Positions 56,643 through 64,000 of a stretch of DNA of 64,000 bases are shown here, in pieces. Below the pieces are notes generated by a model. That model was not told where the DNA came from. It searched no databases and worked only from the letters and a program-made list of their open reading frames with translations. Position 1 is the first letter of the stretch. Every line of letters starts with the position of its first letter. This DNA comes from Synanceia verrucosa (taxonomy: Eukaryota > Chordata > Actinopteri > Perciformes > Synanceiidae): NCBI GenBank assembly GCA_029721515.1, contig CM056569.1, positions 10,000,007 through 10,064,006 of the forward strand, written 5' to 3'. A program made the translations under genes and the position numbers.

Positions 56643-59600
56643 CTGTCAACAAATACACAGGTATCACAAAAAAACAGCTTACTTATATATTATTTACCTG
56701 CAGTGAATCATTTCTCTTTTAGATAAATCTTTAGTATCTACAAAAAAGAGAATAAAACAGAGGCAGGCATGAACTCAGTGACAGGATGGCAGAGTGTAGT
56801 TCCAATATCTGGGGCCGCCAAGGGGGGGGAAATGTTTTGGGCCTCAGCAGAGACAAGCAAATGAGATACAGCTTCTCTAGCGCTCCCCGTTCTGTAGCCT
56901 TGTCCCCCGTTTCATGAAACGATAATGAGCTCGCCATCCTGGGAGGGAGTCGCACCTGACAGCTGTCCACACATCCCCATGCTGCAATAGTTTTATCATT
57001 TCTCCCCCAGGATCCTCCAGTCTGTATTCTCTATCAAGCTATGATGTGACAAACAAAATATCACAGCAACAGTGTTTGTTCAGTGCACAATAGTGAGGAT
57101 ATCACAGCACGGGATTGGTTCTGTGAGCCCAAAGTTTGGCTGAGTGCTGAGAGAAATATATGTAATAAAATGCTCTACTGTACATAAAGAAAGTGACAGG
57201 AGTTACAGAGCAATGATAACCACCACATCTGATGACTAATACATGTCACATTAGATCAGAACCAGCTGCAGAAAGATTACAGTTCTTACATTTATATTTA
57301 AATTAACGAATACATATCAGTCTACTGCATTTACAAATGGCCTTCAGAGCATTTCATGTCTCTTTAATCTTTAAATATCAGCGCTGTTTCTTGTCAACAA
57401 GCCTCACCAATCATGTTTCTAGAAGACACAGCAACAGTGTCTACACATTTTAGGGTTCCTATTTTTTTTGACCACTGGGCAGCAGCTGACTGTAGCTCTG
57501 GACTGAGAGACTGATCCTGCTGATTGTACGTCAATTCCATCTTGGCCTAATTCACAAAAACATCCACAAATGCGACAAATCAACAGAAATTACAAAAATG
57601 TCCTTAATGGTTCAGTAAAATGTTACGATAATGTGATGCAACACTGAATAGACCAGTGTCATGTGCAGCAAGTAATGAAGTGTTATTCCCAGGATAATGA
57701 AGATGATGCTATCTGCTACTATGAACACATTCATAATTACCTGTTTTACATGACTATTAGTAATTAGTTTATAAACTCCACAATTAGTATCTTGATAAAC
57801 TAGGGGAAGGTTCATTAATGAAGCAGGGCAGCAATTTGCAGTCCTAAATTGGGTCCTGTGTGATATTAAAGAAATGCAGCCTGGTTGTTTAGTGGTAATG
57901 CTGGTGGTGGCACCATGTGGAGAAGTCATGCCAATAATAAATTCACCACAGATTGTCAGGCATTGCTCTGAAGCTATTCATTTGCTTCCACAGAGGCTCT
58001 CAAGAAGGTTATGTCTGTAAGATTAGTCATGATCAGGCAACCTTTCCTAATCCTCAGTTTCTATCCAGCACTAAATTAGATTCTAACTAGATTATATGAT
58101 GGTGTGCCTAATTTATGTGACTGTATTACTTTATTTGCTTTATGGCTACTGCACCTGACCAGTGCTAAAGTATATTCTTTCCAGCCAAAGACTGAAAGAA
58201 GCTCTGTGTTTCTCTACAGATGTATTCACCCAGACGAGAGGACACCAAACTAAAAGTTGTCAGATAACTGCCCCTATCCTGGTATCCACTGTGAGCATTG
58301 TAATTTATATTAGGGCAGAAAATAGATTGCATTAAGTTGGAATTACACTGGCCATGTATGTCTAACCCCAAGGGTTACCTGCCCATAGATTGTGTGTGTA
58401 TGTGAGGGGTTGTGTAGAGGCTTTGTACATGTGTTTTTATATTTATTTATTTATTATTTTTTTTTTACACACAGAGAAAGAAGGATTTCACTGCAAACTG
58501 TGCCACAGATCAATATATCACTGTCAAACTGTGTGCATGCTCCTACTTAGAGAAACCGCTTTGTTTGATGCCATAGCAGATATATCACTATAGTCAGGTA
58601 CATAATGTTTTTATGATAATCATGGAAGTAACATAGAGACAGATCCTCCTGTGTATCTGACAGTTTGCCAACTTAAGGACATTAAACTTTAATGAACAAA
58701 AGACCCAAGTCTTTTCCCTTGTTCTCCAAAAGAAAACACCAAAGATGACAGAGTGCGCAAGATTAGAATAAACACCGACATGTCATGTGGAAAGTTTTGA
58801 TTTTTGGTTTTCAACAGCAGCAGAGCGCACACAAAGCAACAAAAGAGCTAAGAAAGAAAAAGCACGGTACTAAACGTGGACACTTTGTGTCTTAGATACA
58901 GAGCTGTGCTTAATGGAGCACCCCTGCTGCTCTGCCACAGTGGTGTCACAGTTTCAACAGAAAGATACAGGAACAAATTAAAGAGCAGCTATTATGTCAG
59001 GGACACAAGATTTTTTGAACAAATCACTGTCTTAAAGGAGCAGTATGTAGAATTTTGTGGCATCTAGCTGTGTGCAACCAACAATCACTCATCCATTGTG
59101 TCAGAAACTACTGTGGACGAACTACCATAAAAACTGCCAAAAGCCCTCTGTGGAGGTTGGTTAGTTGCTGCTGTAGAAACATGGTGGTAAACTCTATGAA
59201 AAGGCCCCTCTGCCTATGAAGGACTCATCATGAAGTCTGCATGACACATTGTTTACATATCTGACTGTGAAACTGCAAACAATGCTGGAAAACAAAGTAA
59301 AAATAAATGCACAAGATGCTACTGCGGTAGCTCATCTGGATTGTGTTTTTATCAAACTAACGACCCAGAAAAAAAAAGCAGATACATTAGAATCTAACAA
59401 ATGTGTTTTTTTTTAACCAAGGGACCATTTTGCTTGAGCTCTTATAAGGTCATACAGCTTTCGTTTCTAAAGCCAACACCAACCAAATAACTCACATGGG
59501 TAATATCAGGTGAAGTGCAAAAGGAAGATGCTAAATAGAATGGTAGGAGCAAACGTTTCTGATTTCCTCACCAGGGAGACTTATGGTTTATAAAAATGTA

Positions 59601-59732
59601 AAATGCCAGAGAACAGCCAATCTTTTTAAATCATATCGCTCACTTTGCTGCAGAAGCAACACAACCCTCAGGTGCCTGAGGTTCGTGAGATGCTAAGCTT
59701 TTCATAAAAGCACAGACAAAAGAATTACATAC
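56643..59732 (-). other. abca1: intron 12
   Basis: 3090 nt. It contains a dispersed repeat at about 59028-59245. The rest is unremarkable. Confidence 0.8.
59028..59245. repeat. teleost dispersed repeat copy (second type)
   Basis: CTTAAAGGAGCAGTATGTAGAATTT, GTGGCATCTAGCTG, then GCTGCTGTAGAAACATGGTGG. These blocks, in this order, belong to a short repeat frequent in fish genomes. This copy is diverged, and its outer limits are approximate. Confidence 0.65.
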
Positions 59733-59930
59733 GCCAAGGAATTTGGAGAGAAGCTTCAGGATTTCGGCAGTGGCATTGTAAGCGTTTCGCCAGTCGTAGG
59801 GCGGCATGCCGGGTGGGCGATCCTCTGGGGGGCCGTTGTACAGGAAGTTGGCCAGCAACTCGGCCGTCCATCCTGTGTTGTTGAGAAGCTGGTTGAGGGT
59901 CGCAGCAACCACTGGATTCGCCAGCGAAGC
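59733..59930 (-). CDS. abca1: exon 12: ECD1 segment
   Basis: 198 nt (66 codons), phase 0 at both ends, acceptor AAATCAG and donor GGC/GTATGT. The alignment anchors are GWTAELLANFL (human DWTAQDIVAFL) and YDWRNAYNATAEILKLLSKF (human [20 protein letters not shown]). The first 20 residues are divergent, and there is a proline-rich insertion-like run (PPEDRPPGMPP) in the position of human HPEDVQSSNGS. Two sequons (NNT, NAT) are visible. The overall length is unchanged from mammals. Confidence 0.93.
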
Positions 59931-62116
59931 CTGATTTCAATGCAAAGAGGTAGAATCACAGTAAGTGTGTTTTCCAGGAAAAGGTTTAGAAACAATGTGT
60001 TTTAGACACTGTGCATTATGTTACAAGGCAAAGCATGAGAGGTCAGCTCTGTGCTTTAGTGACAGTTACACTCATTCACACATGTACATCACTGCACATT
60101 TATATGAACATACATGAAGGACAAGAGTATGAAAATCAATGCACATTAAAATTGTACATAAAAACGCGAACAAATGCACAAAACTGAGACATTGGTAAAT
60201 GTTAATCTCCTTCACTAACATGTCAAACTCAGATCATGGGGCAAACTGTAATTATTTAATTGATGCAATTAATCAATCAAAAGAAGGTAAAATATACTGA
60301 TCTGAGAGCAAATATCACCTCGCTGCTAGTGTGTGAACCTTACACTGCATATACTATATGTGACTATGTATACTTATTTTTAAATAAACGGTTAAAAGAC
60401 CCTCTGACAATAGCTCTTGCTTAACAAGATATTAATAACTCCCACCCGTTGGTTTTAATGTGTTGCCCTCTATTTAGTAGCCGCAACCATTCCCTTCACT
60501 CCCACCCAGTGTGGTCATAGTTTCAGACTGCTGTGAAATTAAGGGCCAATTATTAATATGACATTGTTCCTGTAATGACAGTGTTACAACATAAACTGAA
60601 ATTAAACAGAACAGTGATAATTTGCCTGTCATGTACACAGAGGAACACTGAGGGACTTAACCCCACTGACATAATACGTAATTTAAATCATCCAACCATT
60701 TATCATTTTAGGGAAGAAAAAAATAATCGCAGCTCCTCTTAATTCCAGTAGCTGATTGCATGTGGTTCCCATTTGAAAGTGGACAATATGGACTGGCTTT
60801 TTGGAGAGGAAAGGGTACCGTACGTCAGCTGAGGAGTGGGCCTCTAAAGTGTGAATTTTCTGAGTTGAGATTCAGATATATTCTGGCCAGCGTGCTCGGT
60901 GGCATTTCAGTGTCAACACTTCTGATGATATTCTATTTAACCTTAGGACAAAGTGTCAAATTAAGTAATCTCTGTGCTGCATGTGACCTTTTAAAAAATC
61001 AGTACATCCATCTTAGTGGGTGCTACATTAAGGACATGACCCATCAACAATGTTTGTATTCTGTAAGTAATGCTGAAATAGTGGTAGCAGACTCCCAGTG
61101 GCAAAATGACCATGACTGCTAGACTGGCTCAGGATCTGAAATCTTCATCTGCCTACGACTGCATGTGGCAGAAATGCCAGTGGCATTTGGCTGTTGTGCC
61201 GTTTTAACTTTGTTGCTTATGTGTGTAAGGAAATGTTTACATGTTCACATCTTAGTGTGAAACTATTTCATTCATTTATATAATCATCCCTCTATAGAGT
61301 TGTTTTTATTGTTTGTGGCGAAGCCTGCCAGCACTGATTCAAGTCGCCTCAAAATATACAAGGGATTCCCAGGGGATGAGACGTGCATGTAACCTGTGCA
61401 CATGTATCTCTTTGATAACAGCCTGACTGTTAACACTTTGCTTTATTTACACCACGTCACAGCTGTATTAGTGAGTCCTACTTGCTGCTGCCTCACATTA
61501 AAACCATGGGTAATTGCTTCTGTAGTGAGCCTAATCACAATCACCAAAAACTTGTCTGCAAGACAAGACATTTTTTGCATTTTTGGAGAGTGGATAACTT
61601 AATAATACAGGTGGGGTAATGGAGCAAGAAGTACCAGCCACAGTGAGTTGTCTGATGACTTCCCAGAAAGGTAACCCAACTTTACTGAGCTTTGCTGTTC
61701 AGTGGAAAAATACTTCTGGAAAAAAATATTATTAACTTATATATAAAAACAAAGTGAGTCTGGCTGCACTTTATTGTATTTTTGATGTAGTAGCTGCTTC
61801 AGAGTTCTAGGAGCTGCAGTATTAAACTGAACTTGCTGTTACCACAGCAACCACGAATGTCGCCAAATCTAAAAGAGTGCAGCTTTACAGTGTAAACACT
61901 ATGTTAATCCATGGGTAGTCATGTCCAACATATTTTCAACCACTGCACAATATGTCCTTCTATTCTGCTCTACACCCTATATCTTCTATCTCAAATGTAG
62001 CGGTGGTGGCCATGGTAATTGGTCCATCAGCGTAAAACGTGTCTGCGACCTTGAAGAGCCTCTGAAGATGACAAACCTCTGAAGCCACCAACTCTGGGGA
62101 TGGAGAGAGAGTGAGT

Positions 62117-62147
<31 letters not shown>

Positions 62148-62869
62148 CCCGGATGGGAGAAAATGAAGACAAAGGAGGATTGCCGGCCCATTTGTGTAAA
62201 GGTTAGGGCTAGGGTAATGAATACCCTGGCTATATGGAGCTCCCGATGTCTGCTTCCCTGCAGCTGCCTATAAGCTCATTTGGAGTGACACTGGAGTAAT
62301 GTCAGTGTCACAGAAATACGGCAAGAGGCAAAGAGAGAGAGAGGAGAATATGAGGGAGGAAGAGAAGTGGTGGCGAAGAGTCCATGTCCTCTACTTCTCT
62401 AGATAATCCTTTCTGCAAGGATGAAAATTATCCTGCACTTATCCATAATTACTTTGCTCCTCGGGTTTCCATAATCTAACAGAAGGTGCAACAAATTGAT
62501 ATACACAACATATACAGTACATACTGCAGGAGAGAGTATAAAAGGCTAATCATTTCATTTTTTACTGATTTTTACAGAAAAAAATGTGCATATCTTGAAA
62601 GGAAGCAGGTGTGTTTTTCTCCAGAAGGGGGGGCAGGAATATAATTTCTGGACTGACTACCCCACAAGAGTAGCATGTAGCGTTACCTATAACCACGTAT
62701 TGTTGTTTTGCAGGCAAAATTCGACATGTTTACAATTTGAATATGTTTTCAGCCTTCAAAACAATCTGCAGAGAAAGTAGATAGATATGAATACCTAAGA
62801 ATAAAAATACATACATAAATAATGAGGGCAGCGGTGATTCTGCTGCAGTGTTTCGTGGTGCACTCTTAC
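59931..62869 (-). other. abca1: intron 11
   Basis: 2939 nt with a GA microsatellite at 62103-62148. No exon is found in the interval, although 61975-62100 is open in one frame. Confidence 0.78.
62103..62148. repeat. (GA)n microsatellite
   Basis: GA dinucleotides with two GTGA interruptions near the start. Confidence 0.93.
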
Positions 62870-62986
62870 CCGGAATGCTTCGACTTGAGGGCTATTTTGA
62901 AGGAAATCCCAGATACGTGGCATGAGCTCGTCCAACAAATCAGCAAGCTCTTTAAGCATAGCCAGGCTACTGAACGTGCTATTTGC
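62870..62986 (-). CDS. abca1: exon 11: ECD1 segment
   Basis: 117 nt, phase 0 at both ends, acceptor TTTCAG and donor CGG/GTAAGAG. It reads ANSTFSSLAMLKELADLLDE and continues LMPRIWDFLQNSPQVEAFR, matching human NKTFQELAVF...PKIWTFMENSQEMDLVR. It contains one N-glycosylation sequon (NST). Length equals the mammalian exon. Confidence 0.94.
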
Positions 62987-63692
62987 CTGAAACAAACAAA
63001 ATGAAAAACAATGATCAATCTTAACAACAATAGTTGTCTCACCTTTCCCTGACTGAAAGTAAACCCACTGAGCCTCCTCTATTCGCTGTGAGCTGATCCA
63101 CACATGAAAGTACTCTGCATTTGCACATTTCAGCTAAACACTGGAGGAACTCATCACGTAACACTGCCACCCCCCATGGTCACAAATGTAAATGGGGTTA
63201 TTTACCCCTGTATATTGACTTGTAAACAATCTGACTATGTCTGGTGTGAAAAGGGCCTCCTGCGTTCGCACCGGGCCACTTGCTGTGAAGTTGGTGGATT
63301 TCGCACATACTCATTATGCATTCTCAATGCAAAACCCTCACTCCCTGCCTGTTGTTTGTTTTGCTCATGCACTTATCAAAATGATGCTAATATCTTGGAG
63401 AAATGTCATGTCATGAAAATGCATTACATTCACCACGTTCTATGAACAGGCCCCTTGACTAACTAGTATATTATTTGTTTTTTCTTCCCCAGGTAGTAAC
63501 TTTGTGTGACATCCAGTGTTTTTCATTCCCCCACAATTACTGATACCTGAAATTGGCCTGATATTGTGCATATAGCAACAAAACAATGATAAACTCATTT
63601 TTTTTCCGTTTTTCTAAACTTGTAACATATTTAGCTACTTTTCCAGCCTATGAAAAGTCAGCGTACATGAAAATATGTAACATTCGTCTTAC
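62987..63692 (-). other. abca1: intron 10
   Basis: 706 nt, no recognisable content. Confidence 0.8.
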
Positions 63693-63832
63693 CTCTTTTA
63701 TAATGAGGTGAACAGCGGGTGTATCAGGTGTGTAGAGGACTTTCCCTTGCAATAGCGGCTTGAAGGTACTAAAAATGTTGTGCAGACCAGGTGTGCCCTC
63801 CAGGATGTCGACAAGAGTCTGACAAAAAGTAT
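63693..63832 (-). CDS. abca1: exon 10: ECD1 segment
   Basis: 140 nt, starting with two bases of a split codon and ending in phase 0 (GAG before GTAAGACG); the acceptor is TTCTAG. It reads TFCQTLVDIL... and then FKPLLQGKVLYTPDTPAVHL, matching the ABCA1 stretch around KPLLVGKILYTPDTPA. It lies in the large first extracellular domain. This is the most 5' exon in the window; exon 9 would lie beyond the right edge. Confidence 0.93.
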
Positions 63833-64000
63833 CTAGAAGAGAGGGGCGAAGACAGGGAAAGTCAAGCCGAGACCAAAAAAATACCTCAGAATTTCAGAAT
63901 CCTGTGTGCAAACAGTACATATGCTGTTTCTTGGGACAGGAGGGAAGAGGAGAAACAAGCTGTTTGATCTGCACCAAATCATAGAGTTTGCAGCACCCAA
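63833..64000 (-). other. abca1: intron 9 (partial)
   Basis: 168 nt upstream of exon 10. It includes the pyrimidine-rich acceptor (CCTCTCTTCTAG) and nothing else recognisable. Confidence 0.8.

Larger units (their letters stand above)
235..63832 (-). other. abca1: abca1-like ABC lipid transporter gene, exons 10-38 (partial at both ends)
   Basis: A single multi-exon gene fills the window. ABCA1 is a plasma-membrane transporter that moves phospholipid and cholesterol to apolipoproteins. The exons spell its order: ECD1, TM2-7, NBD1, regulatory linker, TM8, ECD2, TM9 onward. Assignment to ABCA1 rather than ABCA4 or ABCA7 rests on peptides such as STHHMDEADILGDRIAIISH, EEQGIGIQW and NPSPSCQCS, and on a short regulatory linker made of small exons. 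Exon lengths 140, 117, 198, 206, 177, 223, 222, 205, 114, 172, 132, 138, 49, 99, 190, 95, 106, 75, 170, 178 and 116 match what I recall for ABCA1/ABCA4. Unusual points are a duplicated exon 15 and no detectable exon 33. Teleosts often carry two ABCA1 paralogues, and I cannot tell which this is. Confidence 0.9.

Noticed and set aside
61960..62172. Possible extra exon in intron 11 (HLQRLFKVADTFYADGP...)
   Set aside because: It looks protein-like, but exons 11 and 12 already join in phase 0 with mammalian lengths and nothing in ABCA1 matches it; the frame runs into the GA repeat.
235..63832. Assignment to ABCA4 or ABCA7
   Set aside because: ABCA4 has a single long exon (266 nt as I recall) where this gene has small ones in the linker, and peptides in exons 17, 23, 31 and 37 fit ABCA1 best; ABCA7 fits only in parts of exon 25.

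Overview
The window looks like teleost fish genomic DNA. The genes are split into small exons by AT-rich introns, simple-sequence tracts are many, and several repeats of a kind common in fish genomes are present: a tRNA-headed SINE-like family ending in GGATGGAT units, a Tc1/mariner relic, and two short interspersed repeat types I recognise from fish introns. I see no bacterial-type operon, CRISPR array, rRNA or tRNA gene.

Nearly everything belongs to one gene read on the minus strand from right to left: a full-size ABCA-subfamily ABC transporter closest to ABCA1 (abca1-like; which fish paralogue cannot be settled here). Using human ABCA1 exon numbers from memory, the window carries exons 10 to 38. 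The 5' end (exons 1-9) lies beyond the right edge and the 3' end (exons 39-50, including the second nucleotide-binding domain) beyond the left edge. I placed 29 coding exons with AG/GT borders. Each keeps the reading frame of its neighbours, and most match the length I recall for mammalian ABCA1/ABCA4 to the base.

Layout from right to left: exons 10-14 (63832-55647) encode the end of the first extracellular domain; exons 15-17 (49575-41902) encode transmembrane helices 2-7; exons 18-23 (41648-33062) carry the complete first nucleotide-binding domain with Walker A, Q-loop, signature, Walker B and H-loop; exons 23-28 (33276-26970) form the cytoplasmic regulatory linker; exon 29 holds TM8; exons 29-36 (23782-5574) encode the second extracellular domain; exons 37-38 (1866-235) encode TM9, the second-half intracellular helix and TM10 onward.

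Two things stand out. First, exon 15 is present twice in tandem: a conventional copy (15A, 46179-46401) and a second, divergent but fully open copy (15B, 49353-49575). Both are exactly 223 nt with the same splice phases. Because 223 is not a multiple of three, using both or neither breaks the frame, so the pair has the structure of mutually exclusive exons that would exchange TM2, the intracellular coupling helix and TM3. Second, the 33-nt exon 33 that normally lies between exons 32 and 34 cannot be found in the 357-nt intron. Exons 32 and 34 still join in frame, and a nearby conserved motif in exon 36 is also altered, so the second extracellular domain of this protein looks unusual.
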